Positions 53,747-62,217 of a stretch of 64,000 nt of DNA are shown piece after piece. Made by a program: the position numbers and the translations under genes. The notes below the pieces were generated by a model. It made no database searches, was not told where the DNA came from, and was given only the letters and a program-made list of their open reading frames with translations. Numbering within the stretch: the stretch's first letter is position 1; every line of letters begins with the position of its first letter. Source of the stretch: DATBGO01 sp963695645 (lineage in GTDB: Bacteria; Actinomycetota; Actinomycetes; Streptosporangiales; Streptosporangiaceae); NCBI GenBank assembly GCA_963695645.1, contig CAVOHC010000013.1, positions 62,001-126,000 on the forward strand. Reading direction: 5' to 3'.

Positions 53747-54591
53747 GATGCACCACCCTGTCGCTCCGAAGCGGGCTCGGCTGGCTGCCCTGGGGAAGCG
53801 TGCTCAGCTCGGGCCAGCAGCGTCACATCGCCGGTCATGCTTGCCACCGACAGGCTCGCCGCGCCGGACCCCACAGTCCCCGTCACGCTGGCGGGGCCCG
53901 GGCCTTCGCTGGACCGCATCCCGCCGAAGGTACAGTGCACCCGGCCTAAGGTGGACTTGAGGTCGACCTGGACGCCGGAGCATCCGGGCAGGCGGACTGC
54001 GACCGCCCCGGAGACGGTGGATATCCGGAGGCCACCGCCGTCAGGCAGGTCAATATCGGCGGTCACCTGGCCGCTGACCGTCTTCGCAGCGAGGTGCCTG
54101 ACCGAGCTGCTGGCCAGGGTCAGGCCGCCGGTGACCGAGCTGAAGGCGACGTCGCCGTCGAGGCTGCGAGCCGCCATGTTCCCTGACACGGTCTTCGCGT
54201 CCACGGCGCCGGTCACCCCGTCCAGCATCAGGTCGCCGGAGACGCTCTTGGCGGAAATGTTCGCGGCAACCCCAGCGACCGTGGCGCTGGCGTTCACCAC
54301 GCCGATTCGCATCGGGCAGCCTGCGGGAACGGTGAGGGTGATGTCCGCCTCGTGCCGTTGCGGGCGGAGCCAGCCGAGCAGGCCGTCCAAGCGCAGGTCC
54401 TCGTAGCTAATGGTGAGGATCCCTGCCTCGTGCGTCACCTGCAGCGGCTGGCCGCTGAGGCTTGCCACATCGAGAGCAGGCGCATCGTCGGTGGCCAGGA
54501 TGGCGAGCGATCCGGAGACCATCCGCACGCGCAACGCGGCGTAGTCGCCAAGGTCGACAGTGCCAGGGCCATCGATGGTCCAGCATGGCAT
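53743..54591 (-). CDS. DUF4097-family beta-repeat protein
   Basis: 282 residues. A repetitive beta-helix-like protein with many GDVTL, SGSLAIL and VSGNMAARSL strands (LMLDGVTGAVDAKTVSGNMA, LDGDVAFSSVTGGLTLASSS). This is the putative adhesin-like DUF4097 domain. No signal peptide; in many actinomycetes such genes travel with PadR regulators and may act as membrane-associated sensors. Its stop overlaps the padR ATG. A promoter with a palindrome lies 70 bases upstream. Start at ATG 54591 (MPCWTIDGPGTVDLGDYAAL) is the best supported. Confidence 0.85.
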   Translation of the reverse strand: MPCWTIDGPGTVDLGDYAALRVRMVSGSLAILATDDAPALDVASLSGQPLQVTHEAGILTISYEDLRLDGLLGWLRPQRHEADITLTVPAGCPMRIGVVNASATVAGVAANISAKSVSGDLMLDGVTGAVDAKTVSGNMAARSLDGDVAFSSVTGGLTLASSSVRHLAAKTVSGQVTADIDLPDGGGLRISTVSGAVAVRLPGCSGVQVDLKSTLGRVHCTFGGMRSSEGPGPASVTGTVGSGAASLSVASMTGDVTLLARAEHASPGQPAEPASERQGGAS

Positions 54592-54661
54592 CCCGTCCGT
54601 TCCCTCCCGGCCGCGGCGCCCGGCCGATACGTCCGTGCGGTGCCATGGCCTGTCGCTACAT

Positions 54662-54689
54662 ACGATATATCGTGACCAGGCTTGGTCAA
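54662..54689 (-). promoter_or_regulatory. Promoter with palindromic operator of the DUF4097-padR operon
   Basis: On the minus strand: TTGACC (plus 54684-54689), a 16-base spacer, then TATCGT (plus 54662-54667) as -10. The 12-base palindrome ACGATATATCGT (54662-54673) covers the -10. This is the expected geometry for repression by a dimeric regulator, most simply the PadR protein of the same operon. A further gacca/tggtc pair lies in the spacer. Confidence 0.6.
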
Positions 54690-54776
54690 GATGTATCGCG
54701 TCAGCGGCTCCGCAGCCTAGCCTCGGTACATCGCCCGGGGCTGCTCGCGGGAAGTGTCCGACGGCGGGTTGCCCGC

Positions 54777-54950
54777 CTAGTCCTCATCATCCAGCCGGGC
54801 GAGCCAGCTGGCCAGGCGATCGACCAGCGACTCCGCGTCTGGATTCAGGTCGACGAACTCGCCCATCCGCTCGGCCAGCCAAGCCAGCGTCACCTGATCT
54901 GCGCCGCGCCGCTCGGCGAGTTCCTCGAGACCGCGGTCGGTGAAGTACAC
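54777..54950 (-). CDS. DUF6104-like small protein
   Basis: 57 residues. GTG 54950 begins three bases after the kgd stop; translation reads MYFTDRGLEELAERRGADQV, then TLAWLAERMGEFVDLNPDAE, then LVDRLASWLARLDDED, ending at TAG 54777. It matches the small DUF6104 family found next to the 2-oxoglutarate dehydrogenase gene in streptomycetes and relatives. The three-base gap suggests translational coupling. Function unknown; possibly a partner of the Kgd complex. Confidence 0.85.
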   Translation of the reverse strand: MYFTDRGLEELAERRGADQVTLAWLAERMGEFVDLNPDAESLVDRLASWLARLDDED

Positions 54951-54953
54951 GGC

Positions 54954-57900
54954 CTAGCCGTCCAGCCGAAGTGCCGTCTCCATGAGCGCGGCATGCTCAG
55001 CGGTGTGCGCCTTGGCGGAGCCGCCCGCCGGTGCCGAGCTTGGCGGCAGTGACACCACGCCAACAGGCCTGCCGATCGCCCCTGGCAGGTTCAACGCGAT
55101 GTAGGGCCAGGCACCCATGTTGGCGGGCTCTTCCTGCACCCAGACCACCTCCGCCGCGTTCGGGAACCTGGCCAGCTCGGCCGAGATCTGGCTGCCTGGC
55201 AACGGGTAGAGGCGCTCGGCGCGCACGAGCGCGCAGCCAGAGATGTCCGCCTCCTGCCGCTTGCTCGCCAGGTCGTAGTAGACCTTGCCGGTGCAGAGCA
55301 GCACCCGCCGCACAGCGCCGCCGTCGATCACGTCGGGCTCGCCGAGCACCGGGCGGAACGTGCCGTTGGTGAACTCTGCGACGGACGATGATGCCGTCTT
55401 CAGCCGGAGCATCGACTTGGGGGTGAACACGATGAGCGGCTTCACCTGCGGTGACAGCGCCTGCCAGCGCAGCAGATGGAAATAGCTGGCCGGAGTGGAC
55501 GGCGCTGCAACGGTCATGTTGTCCTGCGCGCAGAGCGTGAGGAAGCGCTCTATCCGCGCCGATGAATGATCGGGCCCCTGGCCCTCATACCCATGCGGCA
55601 GCAGCAGCACGACGCCGGACGACTGCCCCCACTTCTGCTCGCCGGAGCTGATGAACTCATCCACGATCGTCTGGGCGCCGTTGACGAAGTCGCCGAACTG
55701 CGCTTCCCAGCAGACCAGGGCGTCAGGCCTGGCGACGGAGTAGCCGTACTCGAATCCCACCGCGGCGAACTCTGACAGCAGCGAGTCGTAAGCGTGGAAC
55801 CTTGCGGTTGCGGTGTTGAACCGCCGGAGCGGCGTGTATTCCCCGCCGGTATGCCGGTCGACCAGGACCGCATGCCGCTGGCCGAACGTGCCCCGCCGGG
55901 TGTCCTGCCCGACTAGGCGCACCGTGTGGCCGTCGATGAGCACCGACCCGAAGGCGAGCAGCTCGCCGGTTGCCCAGTCGATCTCGTCCCGCTCGATCAT
56001 GACGGCCCGCCGCTGCAGCTGCGGCTGCAGCCTTGGGTGCGGGGTGAAGCCGTCGGGGAGGTTCAACTGCGTATCAATGATCCGCTTGATGGTTTCTTCG
56101 GTGATCGCGGTAGGGGTCTCCTCCTGGTCCGCGGGATGCAGCGCGGCCGGTGCCGGCCGCACCACCGCGCCCGGCTCAGCCGGCCGTCCGGCCGCGTCCT
56201 TGGTCTCGGTGAAGGCGCGCTCCAGCTCCTGCTGGTAGTCGCGGAGCGCCTGCTCGGCCTCCTCCAGCGTGATGTCGCCACGGCCGATCAGGGACTCGGT
56301 GTAGAGCTTCCGCGTCGACCGCTTCGAATCGATCAGGTCGTACATGTGCGGCTGGGTGAACGACGGGTTGTCCGCCTCGTTGTGACCCCGCCTGCGGTAG
56401 CAGATCATGTCGATGACGACGTCTTTCCTGAACTCCTGCCGGTAAGCGAAGGCGAGTCTCCCGATCCGCGCGACGGCCTCCGGGTCGTCGCCGTTGACAT
56501 GGAAGATCGGCGCCTGGATCGTCCTGGCCACGTCGGTGGAGTACACGCTCGACCTTGAGTACTCAGGCGCGGTGGTGAAGCCCACCTGATTGTTGACCAC
56601 GACGTGCACCGTGCCGCCGGTCCGGTAGCCGCGCAGCTGCGACAGCTCAAGCGTCTCAGCCACCACGCCCTGACCGGCGAAGGCCGCGTCGCCATGGATG
56701 AGCACCGGCAGCACGGTGAATCCTGGCTCGCCCATGTCGATGATGTCCTGCTTGGCCCGGACCACGCCTTCCAGCACCGGGTCCACCGCCTCCAGGTGGC
56801 TCGGGTTGGCCACCAGCGAGGTCCGGATGACGGATCCGTCACCGGTCCGGTATTTGCCCTCAGCGCCGAGATGGTACTTGACGTCACCGGATCCATGTGT
56901 GGTGGACGGGTCCAGATTCCCCTCGAACTCCTGGAAGATCTGCGCATAAGACTTGCCCACGATGTTGGCGAGCACGTTCAGCCTGCCCCGGTGCGCCATG
57001 CCGATGACGGCCTCGTCCAGGTGCTGGCTGGCTGCCTCGGTCAGCACCGCGTCGAGCAGCGGGATCAGTGCTTCGGCGCCTTCGAGGGAGAACCTGCGCT
57101 GGCCGACGAACTTCGTCTGCAGGAACATCTCGAACGCCTCGGCGACGTTGAGCCTGGACAGGATCCGGATCTGCTCGTCATGGTCGGCCCGGCCGTGCGG
57201 CCGCTCCACCCTGGCCTGCAGCCAGGCACGCTCGTCCGGGTTCTGCATGTGCATGTACTCGACGCCCACCGTGCGGCAGTAGGAGTCCCGCAATACGCCG
57301 AGGATCTCCCGCAGCTGCATGCGCGGCTTGCCGCCGAACCCGCCCGTGGCGAACTCACGCTCCAGGTCCCAGAGGGTCAGGCCATGCTGGTTGATGTCGA
57401 GGTCAGGGTGCTTACGCTGGCGGTACTCCAGCGGATCGGTGTCGGCCATCAGGTGGCCGCGGACGCGGTAGGCATGGATCAGCTCGTGGACCCGCGCGGC
57501 CTTGTTGATGTCGTCCTCGTGAGCCGCCGGGATGTCCCGCACCCAGCGGACCGGCTCGTAGGGAATCCGCAGCGCCTGGAAGACCTCGTCGTAGAAACCC
57601 CGCTCGCCGAGGAGCAGCCCGTGGATAATCCGCAGGAACTCACCCGACTGCGCGCCCTGGATGATCCGGTGGTCGTAGGTAGACGTCAGCGTGACGGTCT
57701 TGCTGATGGCCAGCCGGGCGATGGTCTCCGCTGATGCACCCTGGTAGGCCGCGGGGTACTCCATGGCACCCACGCCCACGATGCATCCCTGGCCATGCAT
57801 CAGCCGGGGCACCGAGTGCTCGGTGCCGATCGTGCCCGGGTTGGTCAGGGTGATGGTGGTGCCCGCGAAGTCCTCGATCGCCAGTTTGCCGCTGCGGGCC

Positions 57901-59312
57901 TTCCGCACCACCTCCTCATACGCCATCCAGAACTGGCGGAAGTCCAACTGCTCGGCCGACTTGATATTGGGTACCAGCAGTTGCCGGGTCCCGTCCGCCT
58001 TGCGCACGTCGATCGCCAGGCCAAGGTTGACGTGCTCGGGCCGCACGAGCACCGGCTTGCCGTCAAGCTCGGCGAAGGACTCGTTCATCTCGCCTGCCAT
58101 GCCGAGTGCCTTGACGATGGCATAGCCGATGAGGTGGGTGAAGGAGACTTTGCCGCCCCGGCCGCGCGCCAGGTGATTGTTGATCACAATCCGGTTGTCG
58201 ATCAGGAGCTTGGCGGGTATCCCGCGCACGCTGGTGGCGGTCGGCACCGCGATGCTGGCCGTCATGTTCGCCGCTGTCCTGGCTGCGGCTCCGCGGAGCC
58301 GGATCTCGTTAGCGCCGGCACCGGCAGCGCCGGCACCGGCAGAGTCGGCACTGGCCGAGTCGGCACTGGCAGAGTCGGCACTGGCAGAGTCGGCTCCGGC
58401 AGCGTCAGTCCCGGCTGAGGTTCTCCGGCCCGCGGTGGTTCCGCCTGGCGCCGTGCTGGCCGGCAGCGTGCCGCCCGGCGGCGTGCCGCCCGGGGCGGTT
58501 GCGCCCGGGGCCGTTCGGCCGGGAACCGTCTCGCCTTGGCGCGTCCTGCCTGGGCCGGTTCCGTCCGGACTCGTCCTGCCCGGGCTTGTTCTGCCTGGAC
58601 TCCTGCTGGCTCCTGCCGGGCCGGCCTGGGCCCTGGCAGGAGGGGCCTGGCCACCTGTCCCCGGCGCGCCCCGGGCCGCCTTGCCTTCGTCGTCCTCGGC
58701 ACCGGCGGCGGATCCGGATGCCTGGCCCGATGCCAGCGGCGTGCCCGGCCGGGCAGCTCCACCCGTCCGCTCGCCTGTCAGCCCGGCTGGCGCAGCTGCC
58801 CCCCCGGTCGTGTCCCCAGCACCGCCGCCACGTGCGCTGCCGCCGGACAGGACGCCGTCGGGCCGGGCGCCGTCAGCCTGGGCGCCGTCAGCCTGGGCGC
58901 CGTCAGCCTGGGTGCCGTCGGGCCAGGCGCCGCCTCGGGCCTGGGCGCCGCGGGCCTGGGTGCCACCGGATCGGGTGCTGCTGGCCTGGCCGTCGCCGGA
59001 CTGGCCGCCAGCGGACGGCCGGGGCACCGCGCGAGGCGGCTCAGGCGGCAGCGGACGGTAGTCGGCGAAGAAGTTCCACCAGGCTCGGTCGACCGAGCTC
59101 GGGTCCGCCTGGTATCGCTGGTATAGCTCGTCGACAAGCCATTCGTTCGGCCCGAAATCGGTGTCGCCCCGGTTGGCCGCCTGCGGCTCCTGGCTCTCCC
59201 GGTTCTCGGCGTCGTGGCCCGCCGGCGAGGCCGGATCGGCCCCGGAACGGCCGGTTGCTTGACCGGCGAGATCCGCGGACGACCGCGGGGACTCCGAAGA
59301 CACGGCGGACAT
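54954..59312 (-). CDS. kgd: Multifunctional 2-oxoglutarate dehydrogenase E1/succinyltransferase (Kgd/SucA)
   Basis: 1452 residues, some 220 more than mycobacterial Kgd. Order: an N-terminal OdhA tail (GPNEWLVDELYQRYQADPSS, about 55-90), a very long Ala/Gly/Pro/Thr-rich low-complexity linker (about 95-335), an E2-type CAT domain (ATSVRGIPAKLLIDNRIVIN, then TYDHRIIQGAQSGEFL) and the E1 domain (VIGMAHRGRLNVLANIVGKS, HGSGDVKYHLGAEGKY, MICYRRRGHNEADNPSFTQP). It has no lipoyl domain, as in other actinobacterial Kgd, which use a lipoyl carrier supplied by another protein. The linker contains short repeats such as DGAQADGAQADG and ADSASADSASADSA. The kinase-regulated GarA site is not resolvable here. 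TCA-cycle enzyme. Confidence 0.93.
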   Translation of the reverse strand: MSAVSSESPRSSADLAGQATGRSGADPASPAGHDAENRESQEPQAANRGDTDFGPNEWLVDELYQRYQADPSSVDRAWWNFFADYRPLPPEPPRAVPRPSAGGQSGDGQASSTRSGGTQARGAQARGGAWPDGTQADGAQADGAQADGARPDGVLSGGSARGGGAGDTTGGAAAPAGLTGERTGGAARPGTPLASGQASGSAAGAEDDEGKAARGAPGTGGQAPPARAQAGPAGASRSPGRTSPGRTSPDGTGPGRTRQGETVPGRTAPGATAPGGTPPGGTLPASTAPGGTTAGRRTSAGTDAAGADSASADSASADSASADSAGAGAAGAGANEIRLRGAAARTAANMTASIAVPTATSVRGIPAKLLIDNRIVINNHLARGRGGKVSFTHLIGYAIVKALGMAGEMNESFAELDGKPVLVRPEHVNLGLAIDVRKADGTRQLLVPNIKSAEQLDFRQFWMAYEEVVRKARSGKLAIEDFAGTTITLTNPGTIGTEHSVPRLMHGQGCIVGVGAMEYPAAYQGASAETIARLAISKTVTLTSTYDHRIIQGAQSGEFLRIIHGLLLGERGFYDEVFQALRIPYEPVRWVRDIPAAHEDDINKAARVHELIHAYRVRGHLMADTDPLEYRQRKHPDLDINQHGLTLWDLEREFATGGFGGKPRMQLREILGVLRDSYCRTVGVEYMHMQNPDERAWLQARVERPHGRADHDEQIRILSRLNVAEAFEMFLQTKFVGQRRFSLEGAEALIPLLDAVLTEAASQHLDEAVIGMAHRGRLNVLANIVGKSYAQIFQEFEGNLDPSTTHGSGDVKYHLGAEGKYRTGDGSVIRTSLVANPSHLEAVDPVLEGVVRAKQDIIDMGEPGFTVLPVLIHGDAAFAGQGVVAETLELSQLRGYRTGGTVHVVVNNQVGFTTAPEYSRSSVYSTDVARTIQAPIFHVNGDDPEAVARIGRLAFAYRQEFRKDVVIDMICYRRRGHNEADNPSFTQPHMYDLIDSKRSTRKLYTESLIGRGDITLEEAEQALRDYQQELERAFTETKDAAGRPAEPGAVVRPAPAALHPADQEETPTAITEETIKRIIDTQLNLPDGFTPHPRLQPQLQRRAVMIERDEIDWATGELLAFGSVLIDGHTVRLVGQDTRRGTFGQRHAVLVDRHTGGEYTPLRRFNTATARFHAYDSLLSEFAAVGFEYGYSVARPDALVCWEAQFGDFVNGAQTIVDEFISSGEQKWGQSSGVVLLLPHGYEGQGPDHSSARIERFLTLCAQDNMTVAAPSTPASYFHLLRWQALSPQVKPLIVFTPKSMLRLKTASSSVAEFTNGTFRPVLGEPDVIDGGAVRRVLLCTGKVYYDLASKRQEADISGCALVRAERLYPLPGSQISAELARFPNAAEVVWVQEEPANMGAWPYIALNLPGAIGRPVGVVSLPPSSAPAGGSAKAHTAEHAALMETALRLDG

Positions 59313-59505
59313 CGCCCTCTTCCGCAGCTGGTTTGCCTGTCATTCCCGCGCACCAGGCTACCTGGCGGCGCGGTAGTGCCCTTGCTGCACCGGCCGTGCG
59401 CGCGGGAACGCAGTCGGCGCGGCCGGGCCCCGGCTCAGCAAGAACGCAGCTCTGGCACCTGTGCGCGGCAGGAGTTAGGCCAGGCCTGCTGGCGGTCTCT
59501 GCCGT

Positions 59506-60453
59506 TCAGGCCGGCAGGCGGTCTCTGCCATGCGGCTCGAGCCAGTTCACGAACGGGCCCTTCGGAACGATCCTGGACGGGTTGATCCAGTCCTGAGCCT
59601 GATAGTAGTGCCGCTTGATCTGGCTGAAATCGGTAGTGTCGCCGAAGCCGGGGCGCTGATACAGGTCGCGCGCATAGGCCCAGATGTGCGCGTAGTCGGT
59701 CAGCCTGCGCAGGTTGCACTTGAAGAGAACGTAGTAGACCGCGTCGAACCTGGCGAGCGTCGGGAACAGCCGCACATCCGCCTCGCACAACTGGGTGCCA
59801 AGCAGGAACCTGCGGCGGCCAAGCCGCTCTTCGAGCGCGTCTAGCGTCGCGAAAAGCGCGTCGAATGCCTCCTCGTAGTCAGCCTGCGTGGTGGCGGTGC
59901 CCGCCTTGTACACGCCGTTGTTGACGGCGTGGTAGATCAGCGTGGCTAGCGCCTCGATCTCGCGGCGCAGGCCCACCGGGTAAAGGTCGGGTGCGCCAGG
60001 CCGGTGGTGGTCAATGAACTCGGTCTCGAACGTGAGGGGTATCTGCAGCGCATCGTTGGTCACGATGCGCCGGCTCCTGATATCCCACAGGCAGGGGACG
60101 GTGCAGCCGGAAGCGTGGCCGGGATCGGTGGCCAGATATAGCTCGGCAAGGAACCGTGCGCCGGTGACCGGGTCGCGGCCGCCGGTGCTGTCGGGGAATC
60201 GCCAGCCCCGCTCGTCGGAGATTGGGTCCGTCAGCGACAGCCCGATGACCTGTTCTAGCCCCAGCAGCCTGCGGACGATCAGCGCGCGCTGAGACCAGGG
60301 GCATGCCAGCGACGCGTACAACTGATAGCGCGCCGGCTCCGCGGGCAACCCGGCAGCGCCGTCTTGCGTGATCTGTCCCTTGAATGTGCTTTGCGGGCGC
60401 GCGAATCCGCCCGGGAGTGACAGTGCTGAGGACGGCTGAAGCCCGACTAGCAT
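59506..60453 (-). CDS. Glutathionyl-hydroquinone reductase-like protein (GST family)
   Basis: 315 residues. The thioredoxin-fold half contains YQLYASLACPWSQRALIVRR, with the catalytic Cys of the C-P-W-x-x-R motif of the ECM4/YqjG class, then TDPISDERGWRF and IVTNDALQIPLTFETEF. The C-terminal helical half has LEERLGRRRFLLGTQLCEAD. ATG 60453 is preferred over 60519 because ggaagggg lies six bases upstream. Actinomycetes lack glutathione, so mycothiol or another thiol must be the reductant; that is inference. Stand-alone on the minus strand. Confidence 0.85.
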   Translation of the reverse strand: MLVGLQPSSALSLPGGFARPQSTFKGQITQDGAAGLPAEPARYQLYASLACPWSQRALIVRRLLGLEQVIGLSLTDPISDERGWRFPDSTGGRDPVTGARFLAELYLATDPGHASGCTVPCLWDIRSRRIVTNDALQIPLTFETEFIDHHRPGAPDLYPVGLRREIEALATLIYHAVNNGVYKAGTATTQADYEEAFDALFATLDALEERLGRRRFLLGTQLCEADVRLFPTLARFDAVYYVLFKCNLRRLTDYAHIWAYARDLYQRPGFGDTTDFSQIKRHYYQAQDWINPSRIVPKGPFVNWLEPHGRDRLPA

Positions 60454-60580
60454 CACCGTCCCCTTCCGGGAGGCCGATGCAGATAACGCATCATGTCCTA
60501 CTAGATCACGCTCGGACATCTAACGTGTGCCAATCGTCGTGCTCCGGCGGGGCGTGCAGGCGGACGGGCGCTAACGCGGG

Positions 60581-60652
60581 CGGGCTGACGCGGAGCGCCG
60601 GGCTGACGCGGAGGGCCGGGCTGACGCGGACGGCCGGGCTGACGCGGAGGTC
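60581..60652. repeat. 18-bp tandem repeat, four units
   Basis: Unit cgggctgacgcggaksgc repeats four times from 60581 to 60652 in the space between the hydroquinone reductase-like gene and the nitrilase gene. The unit gives six-residue readings on both strands but no coding context. It resembles the other short intergenic arrays in the window. Confidence 0.85.
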
Positions 60653-60728
60653 CGGCTGGCGGTCCGGGCGGCGTGGCGTGCGGCCAGCGGTCAGGGCCGG
60701 CGGCCCGGCGGCCGGTTCAGCCGACCTG

Positions 60729-61550
60729 TTAACGGGCCAGGGCGCCTGCCCCGCCGAACACATCAGTCCTCCGGTTATCCAGGCACGGCAGGACAGCGCG
60801 GACCGTTGCGGTCATCCCGATGTCCAGCTCGCCCACCCCGATGCACTCGGCCGAGCCGAGATCGATCCGCGCCGTGCCCATCGGATCGACGAGCATGCTG
60901 CGGCCGATTCCGGTAGGCGCGCCGGTGACCGGCTCGGCGGGGTCCGGCACCTGGCCGGCCGCCGCAACCCAGATGGTGTTCTCGATAGCCCTGGCTCGCA
61001 CCAGGGTCACCCAGTGCTCCTCCTTGAACAGCCCGGCCGCCCAGGCGGCCGGAATCACGAGCACTTGCGCCCCGTCGGCCGCCAGTGCCCGCGCGTGTTC
61101 GGGAAATCTGACGTCGTAGCAGGTGAGGAAGCCGATACGGAGTCCAGCGAGCTCGGCGATGACCGGCTCGGCGCCTGCCGCGACCAGATCGGACTCGCGC
61201 TGGCCGAGCGCGTCGAACAGGTGGATCTTCCGGTACCTGGCCACCAGCCGCCCGGTCTCGTCGAAGGCGACTGCGGTGTTGTACACGCGGCCGCCGGGGG
61301 CCGGCTCGAAGACCCCCGCCACTACGGCGACTCCGTGCAGGCGCGCGGCTTCGAGCAAACCAGTGCAGAACGCGCCGTCGAGCGGTGCTGCCGCTGCTCT
61401 CAGGTCAGTCCCGAACCGGGCTTGGGTCCCTTCGGGAAACACCGCGAGCCTGGCGCCCTGGCGGGCGGCACTGGCGACGGCGGCTTGTGCCCTGGCGAGA
61501 TTGGCGGATGGATCGGAGCTGACCGGTATCTGGCAGAGCGCGATCCGCAT
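60729..61550 (-). CDS. Carbon-nitrogen hydrolase (nitrilase superfamily)
   Basis: 273 residues. The catalytic triad is clear: Glu in LAVFPEGTQARFG, Lys in ARYRKIHLFDALG and Cys in FLTCYDVRFPEHAR. ATG 61550 starts MRIALCQIPVSSDPSANLAR, the typical N-terminus; the longer frame upstream is a shadow. Family members hydrolyse amides such as omega-amidase or deaminated glutathione substrates; the exact one is not determinable. Divergent from the MntP-like gene with a 97-base gap. Confidence 0.92.
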   Translation of the reverse strand: MRIALCQIPVSSDPSANLARAQAAVASAARQGARLAVFPEGTQARFGTDLRAAAAPLDGAFCTGLLEAARLHGVAVVAGVFEPAPGGRVYNTAVAFDETGRLVARYRKIHLFDALGQRESDLVAAGAEPVIAELAGLRIGFLTCYDVRFPEHARALAADGAQVLVIPAAWAAGLFKEEHWVTLVRARAIENTIWVAAAGQVPDPAEPVTGAPTGIGRSMLVDPMGTARIDLGSAECIGVGELDIGMTATVRAVLPCLDNRRTDVFGGAGALAR

Positions 61551-61647
61551 AGCGGCAGCGTAAGGCATCCCATCCGGACGTGAACCAAAGGGCCATCGCT
61601 GCTGTAGACCAGGCACCGGGGCGCACCCGATCAGGAAGGCGGCTACC

Positions 61648-62208
61648 GTGTCCGGCATGGTCGCGCTCCTGCTTGTCGCGGTCTCCGTCGGCCTGTCCAA
61701 CTTCGCGGCGGCGATCGGCATCGGCACCGGCGGAGTCGACAACAGGACGCGGCTTCGGGTCGGGCTTATCTTCGGCTTGTACGAGGCGGGCATGCCGGTC
61801 GCCGGGCTCGTCGCCGGCCAGCAGTTCGCCAGCGCACTCGGCAGGGCAACCCACTGGGTCGGCGGTGCCCTCCTGATCGCCCTGGGCTTGTACGGGCTGG
61901 TCAAATCGATCCGCTCGGCTGGCGACAGCGAAGCAGGGCAGGCACGGCCCGCGAGCGGCTCCCGGCTGCTCATCAGCGGTTTCGCGTTGAGCATCGACAA
62001 CCTGGTGATCGGGTTCGCGCTCGGCACCTATCAGGTAGCCGTCCTGACCGGCGCGGTCGTGATCGGCCTGATCAGCGTGGGCATGTCGCTGGCAGGGCTG
62101 GAACTTGGCGCGAGAATAGGCAAGTGGTCAGGCCCGCGCGGCGAGCAGATCGGCGGACTCATCCTGATCTCGGTGGGCGTGGCCATCGCCGCGGGGACTC
62201 TCGGCTAG
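61648..62208 (+). CDS. mntP: MntP-like manganese efflux protein
   Basis: 186 residues with six membrane helices in two inverted halves, as in MntP (DUF204). VALLLVAVSVGLSNFAAAIG and LLISGFALSIDNLVIGFALG carry the polar Asn/Asp residues expected in the ion path. In E. coli MntP the first repeat has an Asp (DAFxVS) where this protein has Asn (SNFAAAIG), so the metal may differ. The start could also be the GTG a few codons earlier. It converges on the alcohol dehydrogenase with a nine-base gap. Confidence 0.82.
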   Translation: MSGMVALLLVAVSVGLSNFAAAIGIGTGGVDNRTRLRVGLIFGLYEAGMPVAGLVAGQQFASALGRATHWVGGALLIALGLYGLVKSIRSAGDSEAGQARPASGSRLLISGFALSIDNLVIGFALGTYQVAVLTGAVVIGLISVGMSLAGLELGARIGKWSGPRGEQIGGLILISVGVAIAAGTLG

Positions 62209-62217
62209 CAGCAGGCC

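Noticed and set aside
53048..54406. Plus-strand frame with repeated hydrophobic GLPGGVAGL segments opposite padR
   Set aside because: It is the complement of the PadR heptad repeats and reads into DUF4097; no independent support.
56604..57734. A 376-codon plus-strand frame across the kgd E1 region
   Set aside because: Shadow of a well-conserved enzyme on the other strand.
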